In this document: one piece after another, positions 25,775-34,692 of the stretch
Position numbering within the stretch: position 1 is the stretch's first letter
Layout of the letters: every line of letters starts with the position of its first letter
Origin: Gemmiger sp. An120
GTDB lineage: Bacteria; Bacillota; Clostridia; Oscillospirales; Ruminococcaceae
DNA: 64,000 nucleotides
Assembly (NCBI RefSeq): GCF_002160955.1
Contig: NZ_NFLN01000010.1
Span: 62,001 to 126,000 of the forward strand
Reading direction: 5' to 3'
Program-made: the position numbers and the translations under genes
Notes under the pieces: generated by a model
Databases searched by the model: none
Told to the model about the DNA's origin: nothing
The model's input: the letters and a program-made list of their open reading frames with translations, nothing else

Positions 25775-25803
25775 ATAGTAGCATAAAAGAAAGGTCTTGA
25801 CAA
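25775..25803 (-). promoter_or_regulatory. Promoter of minD-mgsA
   Basis: TTGTCA (25798-25803), 17-base spacer, TACTAT (25775-25780) on the minus strand, downstream of the mrdA terminator. Confidence 0.6.
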
Positions 25804-25883
25804 GAAAATTTTGTGTGCATTGCATACCCGTCATTTTGCAGCCGCCCGAACCGCCGCCGATGGCGAAACTGCGGGCTATCCTG

Positions 25884-25923
25884 GAAAAAAGAAGTACAGG
25901 TGCACCAAAATGCACCTGTACTT
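25884..25923 (-). terminator. Terminator after mrdA
   Basis: AAGTACAGGTGCA and TGCACCTGTACTT form a perfect 13-bp stem (25892-25923), followed by T6 on the minus strand. It ends the mreBCD-mrdA transcript before minD. About 90 bases between this and the minD promoter hold no feature I can name. Confidence 0.92.
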
Positions 25924-25937
25924 TTGTTGCATCGTGG

Positions 25938-28019
25938 TCACGAAAGCAGCTCGCCTTCCGGGTCGGGCTCAAAGCTGCTGGTACGGTCAAAGTAGTAGGC
26001 GTTGAGCACATCCACCATCAACTGTGACGCATTGGAGCCGCTTCCGCCGTATTCCAGCACGATGGCCACCGCGATCTCCGGGTCTTCGGCCGGGCAGAAT
26101 CCAATCATCACGCCGTTGCAATAGTAGTAGCGGGTGCCGTTGACCACCTTGTACACCTCGCTGCGCTGCGGGCTGCCGGTTTTGGCCGCAATGGTCAACG
26201 GATAGTTGCGCAGGGTGCTGTTGCCCTGGGCCATGAGCACCATGCCGTCCTTGACCGCCTCAAAGGCACCGATGTTGTCCTCGATCTGGTCTTCCACCAC
26301 CGGCTCCACCGTCTCGATGACCTCGCCGGTGTTGGTGTCCATCAGGCCGCTGACCAGGTGGGTCTTGTAGCGGGTGCCGCCGTTGGCAATGGTGGCGGCG
26401 TAGGTGGTCAGCTGCACCGGGGTAAAGGCGTTGTTGCCCTGCCCGATGGCGGACTGCACATCCAGGCCCACGGTATAGTTTTCATCCCCGGTGCTGGTCA
26501 GGTGGCCCAGGGATTCGCCCACCTCCACGCCGGTGGCCACGCCCAGGCCCAGGCGGTTGGCCATATCGGCACAGGCGGCCAGCCCGGCCCGGCGGCCCAC
26601 ATCGTAGAAGTACACGTTGCAGCTGTGCTGCAAAGCGGTGTACAGGTCCACCTTGTTGCCGGGATGGTAGTGCTGGCAGCGGGGGGTGTAGCTGGGGGCG
26701 TAGTAGGTATAGGTGCCGTTGCACTCGATGATGTCGGAGGGGCTTACAATGCCGTTCAGCAGGCCGGTAAGCGCCACCGAGGGTTTATAGGCCGAGCCGG
26801 GGGCGTACTGCCCGGTAAAGGCCCGGTTGATCAGCGGCAGCGCCGGGTCGGACGCATAGTCGCTGTAGTTGCTGCGGTACAGGTTCAGATCGTAGCTGGG
26901 GTAGTTGCTCACCGCCAGCAGACCGCCGGTATCCACGTCGATGACCACCACGGCCCCGGCGTTGCATTCCTTGCCGGCGTTTTCCGCCTTGGTCTGCTGC
27001 AGGGTCAGGATGTTGCGCTCCAGCGCCTCGTCCACCCGTTTCTGGAACTCCCGGTTGATGGTGAGCATCACGGTCTTGCCGGGGGTGGGGGTCACGCCGG
27101 TGCGGATCTCCTGGATCTCCCCGTCCCCCACCACGATTTCGGTGGTACCGTCGGTGCCGCGCAGCTCCTCTTCGTAGACCTTTTCCAGGCCGGACTGGCC
27201 GATCAGGTCGTTCATGTTATAGCCGGCATCCCGCAGCGGATAGCTCACGTTGCCGTCCTCGTCCTCCACCCGCCACTGTTCGGCGGTGATGGAGCCCACG
27301 CTGCCCAGGATGTGGGGCAGGATGGTGCCGTCCGGATAGTTGCGGCGGCTGGTCCCAATGACCTGCACGCCGGGCAGATTCATGCTGCGCTCCTTGATGG
27401 TAGCCATGGTCACCGAGCCGATGTCGGTGGCAAAGACAAAGTTGTTGCGCACGCTGAATTCTTCCAGCGTCATCTGATAGCGCACACCGGCAATCCGCCG
27501 CTGCCACAGGGGTTCGTAGTCTTCCAGCCCGTATTTTTCCACCAGAACGGCCATCACCTGGTCGGCGGTGCCGTACTGCTGCTTGCCCAGGCTGTCTTTC
27601 AAAGCGGCCAGGCGGGCCTCCTGGCTTTCATTGCCGGGCTCGTTGGTAAATTCATAGTGGCCGTTTTCATCCGGCTCACTGATAAGCATGGTGTCGTTCC
27701 ACTCTTCGCCGGAGGCTTCCAGAATCTCGATCAGCTGGCGGATGATCTCGTTCAGGTCGGTGTCCCCCATCATGAGCTGGTTCAGCTCGATCTGGTAGAC
27801 CGTCTCGTTGGTGGCCAGGCTGCGGCCGTAGCAGTCCACGATCTCGCCCCGGGCAGCCGTGGCGGAAAAGGAGTAGGTACTGGTACTTTCCGCGTGGGAA
27901 AGATATTCGTCACCGTCGATCAGCTGCCACTGGACCAGCCGCAGCAGAAAAGCGCAGAGCACCACGCACAAAAATCCGATCAGGATATAGATCCGGTTGC
28001 GGACCTGCTTGTCGTTCAA
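25938..28019 (-). CDS. mrdA: Penicillin-binding protein 2 (class B transpeptidase, elongasome)
   Basis: A 693-residue class B PBP. One membrane helix (about 10-32) precedes the dimerisation domain (ARGEIVDCYGRSLA), then the transpeptidase domain. SxxK is SAYK with Ser409, SxN is SCN in LQHSCNVYF, and KTG has Lys613. It cross-links wall peptidoglycan during elongation with RodA and MreBCD. I place the start at TTG 28017-28019 because AAAGGCGGTGAT, nearly the full anti-16S sequence, lies just upstream; the GTG at 28026 sits inside that site. An acidic insertion at about 85-170 makes it longer than many PBP2s. Confidence 0.93.
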   Translation of the reverse strand: MNDKQVRNRIYILIGFLCVVLCAFLLRLVQWQLIDGDEYLSHAESTSTYSFSATAARGEIVDCYGRSLATNETVYQIELNQLMMGDTDLNEIIRQLIEILEASGEEWNDTMLISEPDENGHYEFTNEPGNESQEARLAALKDSLGKQQYGTADQVMAVLVEKYGLEDYEPLWQRRIAGVRYQMTLEEFSVRNNFVFATDIGSVTMATIKERSMNLPGVQVIGTSRRNYPDGTILPHILGSVGSITAEQWRVEDEDGNVSYPLRDAGYNMNDLIGQSGLEKVYEEELRGTDGTTEIVVGDGEIQEIRTGVTPTPGKTVMLTINREFQKRVDEALERNILTLQQTKAENAGKECNAGAVVVIDVDTGGLLAVSNYPSYDLNLYRSNYSDYASDPALPLINRAFTGQYAPGSAYKPSVALTGLLNGIVSPSDIIECNGTYTYYAPSYTPRCQHYHPGNKVDLYTALQHSCNVYFYDVGRRAGLAACADMANRLGLGVATGVEVGESLGHLTSTGDENYTVGLDVQSAIGQGNNAFTPVQLTTYAATIANGGTRYKTHLVSGLMDTNTGEVIETVEPVVEDQIEDNIGAFEAVKDGMVLMAQGNSTLRNYPLTIAAKTGSPQRSEVYKVVNGTRYYYCNGVMIGFCPAEDPEIAVAIVLEYGGSGSNASQLMVDVLNAYYFDRTSSFEPDPEGELLS

Positions 28020-28053
28020 GGGAATCACCGCCTTTCACAAAGCGCGCAACGGT

Positions 28054-28578
28054 TCATTCGGTGCGGGTGAACCGCTCAAAGACCCACCGCACCGCCAGGA
28101 AAGAGAGCGGCGCGGCTGCGCTGGTAAAGATCACAATGGGCAGAATCACGGTGCCGTAATACCAGGCAGCCCGGGAATAGCCACGCATCAGATAGTTGAA
28201 CAGAAAATCTACCCCGGTGACCAGCGCCACCGCCGCGGCACACAGCAGGATGAAGTTCATGTGGTTGACCCGCAGGAACAGCTGCACCAGCACCGAGGTC
28301 ATGAAACAGACCACCAGCAGCTGGATGGCCAGCAGCCCGGCTACCCGGCCGGCGGTCAGGTCCCACAAAAGGCCGCCCACCGCGCCGAACAGCGCGCCCC
28401 GGAACTCGCCCTCGTAGATGGATACCGCCATGCACAGGGGCAGGATAAAGAGCGGCCGGGCCCCGGCGATGGTGAGAACCCCGGGCAGGGTCTGCATCAC
28501 CGCGGCCAGCAGCAGCAGCAGGCTGTAGCAGGACCATTTGCCTGCCAGCAGCATATGTTTTTTGCGCCGTGTCTCCAT
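28054..28578 (-). CDS. mreD: Rod shape-determining protein MreD
   Basis: A 174-residue integral membrane protein with about five helices. ARPLFILPLCMAVSIYEGEFRGALFGAVGGLLWD is the conserved MreD region, cited here only by its ends (ARPLF to LLWD). It links MreC to the RodA/PBP2 synthase in the elongation complex. AAGGAG precedes the ATG at 28576-28578. It lies 29 bases after mreC and 34 before mrdA. Confidence 0.9.
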   Translation of the reverse strand: METRRKKHMLLAGKWSCYSLLLLLAAVMQTLPGVLTIAGARPLFILPLCMAVSIYEGEFRGALFGAVGGLLWDLTAGRVAGLLAIQLLVVCFMTSVLVQLFLRVNHMNFILLCAAAVALVTGVDFLFNYLMRGYSRAAWYYGTVILPIVIFTSAAAPLSFLAVRWVFERFTRTE

Positions 28579-28607
28579 GGTTGCTCCTTACAAACGGAAT
28601 GGGCCGG

Positions 28608-29444
28608 TCACCCGGTCTCGTCGGTGATCACGAATACATGGGTCAGGCTCAGGATATCCGCGCCGGGCTGCACCACCGCAATGGTGGACTGGCCGCTGAC
28701 CTCGGGCACCAGCTGATCCACCGTGCCCACCAGGATATCGGCGGGAATCTCGCCGCCCAGGCCGGTGGTGATGACCTCATCCCCCACGCTGGCCAGGGTG
28801 TCCCGGGTCAGGTTGTTCAGGGTGCACTGGCCCTGGGCCACATAGTCCGCGCTGCCGGACAGGATGCCGTTGTCCCGGGTGCGGCTGATAATGGCCGCCG
28901 CGTTGAAGCTGGGGCTCAGGATGGTAAGCACCTTGGAGCTGGTCAGGTTCGCCTCGGTCACCCGGCCTACCAGATATCCCTTGTCGCTGACCACCACGTC
29001 CCCTTTTTCCACCCCGTCGGTGGTACCCAGGTCGATGGTAAAGCTGCCGAACTGGTCCAGCGCGTCCCGGCCGATCACAAAGGCGGACGCATAGGTATAT
29101 TCCGGGTGTTCCTGCTGGATCTGGTACAGGTCCCGGAAGGCCTGGTTCTCGGCCTGGAGTTTTTCATAATCCACCAGCTGACGGCGCAGCTCGGCGTTTT
29201 CTTCCTCCAGGGCTTCGTTTTCGGCCACAATGCTGTCGATGCTGGTGTATTTTTCCCACAGGTCGGCCAGGCCGCCGCTGCCCAGGGCGGCGATCTTCTG
29301 GAATGGGGTCAGGATCGCCCCCAGCAGCTCCTGCGGGGCGGCGGTAAGCCGGTTGTTGGCGCCGGCCCAGGCCATGATGCCCGCCAGCACCACCAGCACG
29401 CAGAGCAGGATCTTGAATTTTACGGTGGAAAAGAAATCCTTCAT
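28608..29444 (-). CDS. mreC: Rod shape-determining protein MreC
   Basis: A 278-residue bitopic protein. It has a short cytoplasmic N-terminus, one helix (about 10-30), a coiled coil (about 68-105, IVAENEALEEENAELRRQL), then two beta-barrel domains with VVVSDKGYLVGRVTE, LSPSFNAAAIISR and GDEVITTGLGGEIPADILVG. It organises PBP2 along the cell. GAGGTGG lies before the ATG. A strong hairpin lies in the gap between mreB and this gene. Confidence 0.93.
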   Translation of the reverse strand: MKDFFSTVKFKILLCVLVVLAGIMAWAGANNRLTAAPQELLGAILTPFQKIAALGSGGLADLWEKYTSIDSIVAENEALEEENAELRRQLVDYEKLQAENQAFRDLYQIQQEHPEYTYASAFVIGRDALDQFGSFTIDLGTTDGVEKGDVVVSDKGYLVGRVTEANLTSSKVLTILSPSFNAAAIISRTRDNGILSGSADYVAQGQCTLNNLTRDTLASVGDEVITTGLGGEIPADILVGTVDQLVPEVSGQSTIAVVQPGADILSLTHVFVITDETG

Positions 29445-29482
29445 CAGGCCACCTCACGGTCGGTTGGATAGGCAAACAAGAC

Positions 29483-29517
29483 GCGGGCCGCCGCGGGGAT
29501 GCCCCGCGGCCGCCCGC
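29483..29517 (-). promoter_or_regulatory. Hairpin in the mreB-mreC gap
   Basis: GCGGGCCGCCGCGGGG (29483-29498) and CCCCGCGGCCGCCCGC (29502-29517) form a 16-bp stem with one mismatch and a three-base loop. Only TTGTTT follows on the minus strand. It could be a weak terminator or an RNA-stability element lowering mreC relative to mreB. Confidence 0.6.
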
Positions 29518-29543
29518 GCCGAACACCGGTGCTTCCGGTTTGT

Positions 29544-30566
29544 TTACAGGTGAGAGGAATTGTCGTCCAGCACGTCCTGCAGGATGTCGATGTGATCCAG
29601 CACGGCGCCGGTGCCGGCGGCCACGCAGTCCAGCGGGCTTTCGGCCACATGCACGTCGATGCCGGTCTCGGACTGCACCAGCTGGTCAATGCCGCGCAGC
29701 AGCGCGCCGCCGCCGGTCAGCATGATGCCGTGGTCGATGATGTCGGCGCTCAGCTCAGGCGGGGTGCGCTCCAGGGTCTCCTTGACCGCTTCCACAACCC
29801 GGGCCAGGCTCTCGGACAGGGCCTCGCGCACCTCTTCAGAATGGATGGTGATGTTCTTGGGCAGGCCGTCCACCAGGTTGCGGCCCTTGATCTCCATCTC
29901 CATCTCGGCGTCCAGAGGATAGGCGCTGCCGATCTCGATCTTGACCTGCTCGGCGGTGCGCTCGCCCACCAGCAGATTGTACTTGCGCTTGATGTACGCG
30001 ATGATGGCCTGGTCAAACTCGTCGCCGCCCACGCGCACGCTGCGGGCCGCTACGATGCCGCCCAGGCTGATCACGGCCACCTCGCTGGTGCCGCCGCCGA
30101 TGTCCACCACCATGCTGCCGGAAGGCTCGCTGATGGGCAGACCGGCGCCGATGGCCGCGGCCATGGGCTCCTCGATCAGGTTGACCTGCTTGGCGCCCGC
30201 GTTGAACGCGGCGTCCTTCACGGCGCGGCGCTCCACCTCGGTAACGCCGGAGGGGATGCAGATGACCACGCGGGGCCGCACAAACAGGCTGTTGCCGCAG
30301 ACCTTTTTGATGAACTGGCCCAGCATGTTGGCGGTGATCTCAAAGTCGGCGATAACGCCGTCCTTCAGAGGACGCACGGCCACGATGTTGCCGGGGGTAC
30401 GGCCGATCACAGCCTTGGCCTCATGGCCTACGCTGCGCACGTCGTTGGTCTTGGTGTCTACCGCCACAACGCTGGGCTCCCGCATAACGATGCCCTTGCC
30501 TTTCAGATAGACCAGGGTGTTGGCGGTGCCCAGGTCAATCCCGATGTCCCTGCTGAAAAATGCCAT
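29544..30566 (-). CDS. mreB: Rod shape-determining protein MreB
   Basis: A 340-residue bacterial actin. [18 protein letters not shown] is phosphate loop 1, [19 protein letters not shown] is phosphate loop 2, and [14 protein letters not shown] binds adenosine. It forms membrane-bound filaments that guide the elongation machinery, implying a rod or ovoid cell. AAGGAG lies upstream of the ATG at 30564-30566, behind its own promoter, so mreB starts a unit mreB-C-D-mrdA. Confidence 0.97.
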   Translation of the reverse strand: MAFFSRDIGIDLGTANTLVYLKGKGIVMREPSVVAVDTKTNDVRSVGHEAKAVIGRTPGNIVAVRPLKDGVIADFEITANMLGQFIKKVCGNSLFVRPRVVICIPSGVTEVERRAVKDAAFNAGAKQVNLIEEPMAAAIGAGLPISEPSGSMVVDIGGGTSEVAVISLGGIVAARSVRVGGDEFDQAIIAYIKRKYNLLVGERTAEQVKIEIGSAYPLDAEMEMEIKGRNLVDGLPKNITIHSEEVREALSESLARVVEAVKETLERTPPELSADIIDHGIMLTGGGALLRGIDQLVQSETGIDVHVAESPLDCVAAGTGAVLDHIDILQDVLDDNSSHL

Positions 30567-30642
30567 ACTCTCTTACTCCTTTATCTTCCCTGCTGTGCCC
30601 GTTTGCTGCAGTATATGCAAGTACGCAGAATTTTACGTTCCT

Positions 30643-30671
30643 ATTATAACCGCAAGTTTCCGGTTTCTCAA
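30643..30671 (-). promoter_or_regulatory. Promoter of mreBCD-mrdA
   Basis: TTGAGA (30666-30671), 17-base spacer, TATAAT (30643-30648) on the minus strand, in the gap after maf. Confidence 0.8.
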
Positions 30672-30695
30672 CGGCGACGGAAGGTTTTTTGCATT

Positions 30696-31274
30696 TTATT
30701 CACTTTTTCGCCCTGTCAGCACGCCCAATTCGTCCAATTTGCGGGCCAGGCGGGACACAGGCAGCCCCATCACGTTGTAGTAGCAGCCCTCGATCTCCTC
30801 ACAGAACAGCGCCGCGGCCCCCTGGATGCCGTAGCCGCCGGCCTTGTCGTAGGGCTCGTCGGTGGCGATGTAGGCCTCAATCTGGGCCTCGGTCAGGGGG
30901 AAGAACCGCACCCGGGTGGTGGCGGTGAAGGTGTGGGAGGAGCCGTTTGCCCACACGCAGACGCCGGTGTGGACGTAGTGGTCGGCCCCGGCCAGGGCGG
31001 TGAGCATGGCGCGGGCGTCCTCCTTGCTGTGGGGCTTGCCGAACACCTTGCCCTTGTACTCCACCACCGTGTCACAGCCGATCACCACCTCGCCGGGGAA
31101 ACGCCCGGCCACGGCCATGCACTTGCCGAAAGCCAGGTTCTCGGCGGTCTGTTTGGGGGTGGGCGCGGTGAGCACGCTCTCGTCAAAATCGCTGACCTCC
31201 ACCCGGAAGTCCGGGGTGATCATGGACAGAAGCTCCCGGCGGCGGGGGCTGCCGGATGCGAGGATCATAGACAT
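30696..31274 (-). CDS. maf: Maf family nucleotide pyrophosphatase
   Basis: A 192-residue Maf protein. ILASGSPRRRELL at the start, VIGCDTVVEYKGKVFGKP in the middle and YDKAGGYGIQGAAALFCEEIEG are the standard blocks, with the catalytic Asp in the second. Family members hydrolyse dTTP/UTP or modified nucleotides. It sits directly upstream of mreB, as in Bacillus and clostridia, and is probably the end of the zapA-U32-dut-DUF4321-maf transcript. AAGGAG precedes the start. Confidence 0.94.
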   Translation of the reverse strand: MSMILASGSPRRRELLSMITPDFRVEVSDFDESVLTAPTPKQTAENLAFGKCMAVAGRFPGEVVIGCDTVVEYKGKVFGKPHSKEDARAMLTALAGADHYVHTGVCVWANGSSHTFTATTRVRFFPLTEAQIEAYIATDEPYDKAGGYGIQGAAALFCEEIEGCYYNVMGLPVSRLARKLDELGVLTGRKSE

Positions 31275-31328
31275 AAACGAAACACTCCTTGGGTTTATTT
31301 CAGCCGCGGGGCGGCCGGGGATGATTTT

Positions 31329-31577
31329 TTACCGGATGTTGCTGCGGTTATACAGGAAAATCGCCGCGCCGATGGTAAAGATCTGGGCCACGCTGATGCC
31401 CATGTAGAAATCCAGCGACAGGCGGATGACGCTCAGGTCCATGGCGGGGGTCAGCCGGATGCCCTGGGAATAGGCCAGCCAGCTCAGCCCCCGCACGCCG
31501 GTGCACAGCTGGGCGATCATGGCGCCCAGGATAATGCCGGACAGGATGTAAAAGCAAAGAAGCAGCGTCTTTTTCAT
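31329..31577 (-). CDS. DUF4321 small membrane protein
   Basis: An 82-residue protein with two helices: residues 5-27 and about 58-76 (ISVAQIFTIGAAIFLYN). Between them GLSWLAYSQGIRLTPAMDLSVIRLSL is the pattern of DUF4321 proteins, found beside maf in clostridia (cited from memory). AGGAGAGG lies upstream of the ATG at 31575-31577. Function is unknown; location suggests a link with wall elongation or division. Confidence 0.8.
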   Translation of the reverse strand: MKKTLLLCFYILSGIILGAMIAQLCTGVRGLSWLAYSQGIRLTPAMDLSVIRLSLDFYMGISVAQIFTIGAAIFLYNRSNIR

Positions 31578-31599
31578 GGTTTCCTCTCCTCACAGGTTG

Positions 31600-32040
31600 T
31601 TACAGGCGGCCGGTGGAGCCGAAGCCCCCTTCGCCGCGGCCGGTCGCCTCCAGGGTTTCGGCGGGCACAAAGGCCGCCTGCGCCACCGGCACGATCATGA
31701 TCTGGGCCACCCGCTCGCCGGGCTGGAGGGTATAGGCCTCCTCCCCCAGGTTGACCAGGCCCACCCCGATCTCGCCCCGGTAGTCGGAGTCAATGACCCC
31801 CACCCCGTTGGACAGGGTGATCCCCTTGCGGATGCCCAGCCCGCTGCGGGCGAACACCAGGGCCACCCATTCCGGGCCGGGCAGCTCGATGGCCAGGCCG
31901 GTGGGAACCAGGGCCCGGCCGCCGGGCTGCAGGGTAAGGGGCTCGTCCAGCACGGCGCACAGGTCGGCGGCCGCCGCGCCGGGGGTGGCGTAGCGGGGCT
32001 CCTGGGCCCCGGGACGGGTCAGGCGGTATCGGATCTGCAT
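31600..32040 (-). CDS. dut: dUTP diphosphatase
   Basis: A 146-residue trimeric dUTPase. The five motifs are visible: AAADLCA, ARSGLGIRKGITL, GVIDSDYRGEIGVGL, ERVAQIMIVP and the C-terminal P-loop-like RGEGGFGSTGRL that closes over substrate. It hydrolyses dUTP to dUMP and pyrophosphate, keeping uracil out of DNA. AAGGAGG precedes ATG 32038-32040. Confidence 0.96.
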   Translation of the reverse strand: MQIRYRLTRPGAQEPRYATPGAAAADLCAVLDEPLTLQPGGRALVPTGLAIELPGPEWVALVFARSGLGIRKGITLSNGVGVIDSDYRGEIGVGLVNLGEEAYTLQPGERVAQIMIVPVAQAAFVPAETLEATGRGEGGFGSTGRL

Positions 32041-32057
32041 GGATGTCCTCCTTGGTA

Positions 32058-34106
32058 TCAGTTGGTGCCCTTGTAGTACAGGCCCCGGGTGAACTCCCCG
32101 TCAAAGGGGGCCCCGGCGGCCAGCAGCTCCAGCACGCGGGCGGCGCGGGGCGCGTCCTCCAGCGTAAACCAGGCCAGCGCCGTGTTCACCGGCATCTCGC
32201 CCAGCCGCTCGCCCATGTACAGGGGCACGGGATTGTAAACGGTACGCACGCCCCGCAGCCCGCCGCTGCACCGCACCGGGAACTTGCGTCCCTTGCGGTC
32301 GGTGAGCTCGCCCTGGCCGCTGCAGCCCGCGCAGTTGTGTACATTGTGCAGCGGGCAGGCCCGGGTGAGCATCAGCGGCATATGCCCGTAGGCAAAGGCC
32401 ATGGTGGGCACGCCCGGCTCGATGGCCGCCATCTGGGGCAGGGTCAGTTCCGGCAGCAGGGTCATGCCGGACAGCCCCAGCCGCACATATTCCGCCGCGG
32501 CCAGGGGGTTGGTGATATTCAGGCCGAAGCCGCCGTACATCGTCCAGCCTTTGGCCAGCCGCAGCTGGGCGATGTTCTGCAGCAGTACCCCGGCAAAGCC
32601 CGCGTCCTTCCAGCGGGCCAGCAGGCGGGCGGTCTGTTCTTCCCCGTCGCCGAATATGGCCCGGGGCAGTTCCAGAATCACGGCGGAACGCTTGTCCGGC
32701 GGCACCTGCCCGGCCTGGGCGATGGGCAGGATCACCCGGGCACAGCGGGCCCAGACGGTCGCGGGCATCTGCTCCGCGCGCTCAAAGCGGGCCCAGAGAG
32801 CCTGCCGGGGCGGGATCGGGTGCTTCTGCGGCGCGGGCAGCACCGACGCGGCGCAGGGCCAGGGCCGGGGGGCTTCCCGCCGGGCCAGCAGCTGTTCCAG
32901 CACGGTGCGGCGCAGCTCGTTCCACTCGCCGGCGGGCAGATAGCCGGGGGCCTCGCTGCCCTCGGCCAGGGTCAGGCCGCGCACAAAGAACGGGGTGCCG
33001 CCGGTGCGGGACAGGGCTTTTTCAATGCCGGGCATCGGGTCTTTCTGGGCGGGTTCCGGCGCGCCGGGACGGGATGCGCGGACGGTATGGCCGTCGTCAT
33101 CCCGGGCGGTAAGGGTCACCCCGTCCGCCCCGCAGGCCAGCACAAGATCCACCGGCACCCGGGGCATCTCCCGCCGAAACAGCTCCCGCAGCGCGGGCAG
33201 GGCGGCCTTGGTGGCAGCGGAATCCTCCGCGGTGCGCACCCCGAACATACGGCCGTCGATCCGGCCGGTCAGGTAGCCATCGGTAAAGCCGGAGCGGGAA
33301 AACGCCGCTTCCAGCCGGGCTTTGTCGTAAGGTTCGCCCGCCAGCGCCCGGCGGCAGGCATCCACCGCGGCGGCCACGTACTCGGGGGTGCGCAGCCGGC
33401 CCTCAATTTTAGCGCTGCCCACCCCGGCGGCCTGCAGCCGCGGCAAAGCGTCCAGCGCGCTCATATCCTTCAGGGACAGGTGTGCCGCGCCGGAACCGTC
33501 GACGGCAAAGGGCAGGCGGCAGGGCCCGGCACAGCTGCCCCGGTTGCCGCTGCGGCCGCCCAGAAAAGCGCTCAGGTAACACTGGCCGGACACCGACATG
33601 CACAGCGCCCCGTGCACGAACACCTCGGTGGGGATGGGGCTGGCGGCGGTGATAGCCTCGATCTCGGCAAGGCTCAGTTCCCGGGCCAGGATGGCGCAGG
33701 AAAAGCCCATATCCGCCAGCTGCTTTGCCCCCTCCAGCGTGTGCACCGACATCTGGGTGGATCCCCGCAGCGCCAGGCCGGGGGCCATCTGTTTGACCAG
33801 AGCGGCCACCGCCAGGTCCTGCACGATGACACCGTCCGCCCCGGCGGCGGCCACATCCGCCACCGCCCGGGCAACCTCCGGCAGTTCGGCGGCGTACAGG
33901 GTGGTGTTCAGGGTGACCCACACCCGCACACCCCGCCCATGGCAGAACGAAACCGCCCGGGCCAGGGCCTCGGGCGTGAAATTTCCCGCCGAGCGGCGGG
34001 CGTTGAAAGCGGTAAGCCCCAGATACACAGCATCCGCGCCGCTGAAAACGGCGGCGCGGAGCATCTCCTCATTGCCGGCGGGGGCCAGGATCTCCAGAGG
34101 GGCCAT
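32058..34106 (-). CDS. Peptidase U32 family protein (RlhA/YhbU-type) with C-terminal domain
   Basis: A 682-residue protein. The N-terminal U32 domain begins LEILAPAGNEEMLRAAVFSGADAVYLG (ends quoted only: LEILAP, ADAVYLG). It carries the Cys block CMSVSGQCYLSAFLGG with GNRGSCAGPCR, and KIEGRLRTPEYV. A C-terminal region of about 300 residues includes NPVPLYMGERLGEMPV. E. coli RlhA, of this family, is needed for hydroxylation of C2501 in 23S rRNA; others were called collagenases. Which applies here is not proven. Its ATG shares one base with the zapA stop. Confidence 0.85.
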   Translation of the reverse strand: MAPLEILAPAGNEEMLRAAVFSGADAVYLGLTAFNARRSAGNFTPEALARAVSFCHGRGVRVWVTLNTTLYAAELPEVARAVADVAAAGADGVIVQDLAVAALVKQMAPGLALRGSTQMSVHTLEGAKQLADMGFSCAILARELSLAEIEAITAASPIPTEVFVHGALCMSVSGQCYLSAFLGGRSGNRGSCAGPCRLPFAVDGSGAAHLSLKDMSALDALPRLQAAGVGSAKIEGRLRTPEYVAAAVDACRRALAGEPYDKARLEAAFSRSGFTDGYLTGRIDGRMFGVRTAEDSAATKAALPALRELFRREMPRVPVDLVLACGADGVTLTARDDDGHTVRASRPGAPEPAQKDPMPGIEKALSRTGGTPFFVRGLTLAEGSEAPGYLPAGEWNELRRTVLEQLLARREAPRPWPCAASVLPAPQKHPIPPRQALWARFERAEQMPATVWARCARVILPIAQAGQVPPDKRSAVILELPRAIFGDGEEQTARLLARWKDAGFAGVLLQNIAQLRLAKGWTMYGGFGLNITNPLAAAEYVRLGLSGMTLLPELTLPQMAAIEPGVPTMAFAYGHMPLMLTRACPLHNVHNCAGCSGQGELTDRKGRKFPVRCSGGLRGVRTVYNPVPLYMGERLGEMPVNTALAWFTLEDAPRAARVLELLAAGAPFDGEFTRGLYYKGTN

Positions 34107-34450
34107 CAGCTTTTCTGCTCCTTGAGATACTGCAGTTCACGGCGCAGGCGCTCCACCTCGCGGCGGGCTTCCTCGGCGCTGAGCTTGGCTTTGGCGGCGT
34201 CCTCCAGGTATTCCTTGATCTGGCCGCGCATATTGTCCGCCCCGCTGGTGGCCTTGTTCAGCCGGTCCAGATAGTCCATGGCGGCCAGCACCGCGGCGCT
34301 GGTCACGCTGGCGGTGGGGCACTCGGTCAGAACGTTGCTCATGTCCTCATCCAGCTGCTTGGCCAGCTCCAGCACATACTGCTCGCTGTCTTCGGTGCCC
34401 AGAATATATTGCGAACCGCACACGGTAATGCGTACTTTGCTTACAGACAT
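34106..34450 (-). CDS. zapA: Cell division protein ZapA
   Basis: A 114-residue FtsZ-associated protein. VRITVCGSQYILGTEDSEQYVLEL is the globular head (ends quoted: VRITVCG, YVLELA), and the C-terminal half is a long coiled coil (AEEARREVERLRRELQYL). ZapA tetramers crosslink FtsZ filaments. GGGAG precedes ATG 34448-34450. It is the first gene of the operon zapA-U32-dut-DUF4321-maf; a zapA-U32 pair is common in clostridia. Confidence 0.9.
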   Translation of the reverse strand: MSVSKVRITVCGSQYILGTEDSEQYVLELAKQLDEDMSNVLTECPTASVTSAAVLAAMDYLDRLNKATSGADNMRGQIKEYLEDAAKAKLSAEEARREVERLRRELQYLKEQKS

Positions 34451-34481
34451 AGTCGGTTACTCCCTTTTCTGCTTTGTTTTC

Positions 34482-34492
34482 ATTATATTATA
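34482..34492 (-). promoter_or_regulatory. Predicted -10 region of the zapA operon
   Basis: Two overlapping TATAAT hexamers on the minus strand (34482-34487 and 34487-34492). No good -35 is present at 17 bases from either. Confidence 0.5.
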
Positions 34493-34587
34493 GTATAAAC
34501 CGCCCGCATAAAAAAGCCCAATTTTCGTTTTTCAGCAGATTTGCCTGCCAAAACCGCGGCGCAAAGCCGTTAAATCGCATTTTTTCC

Positions 34588-34616
34588 TTGAAACAGGCGG
34601 CTAAAGCGGGTATAAT
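34588..34616 (+). promoter_or_regulatory. Promoter of glgP
   Basis: TTGAAA (34588-34593), 17-base spacer, TATAAT (34611-34616). It is divergent from the zapA promoter. Confidence 0.85.
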
Positions 34617-34692
34617 TATCGTGTTGTGTGTAGCAAAAAACGCGGCGGCCGGTCCGAGGGAAGCGGCCCCGTATGTTTGGAGGAAGTATTGG

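Noticed and set aside
25797-25825. Plus-strand TTGACA in the mrdA-minD gap as a promoter of a hidden RNA.
   Set aside because: No -10 at suitable distance and no terminator or conserved structure downstream on the plus strand, apart from the mrdA terminator.
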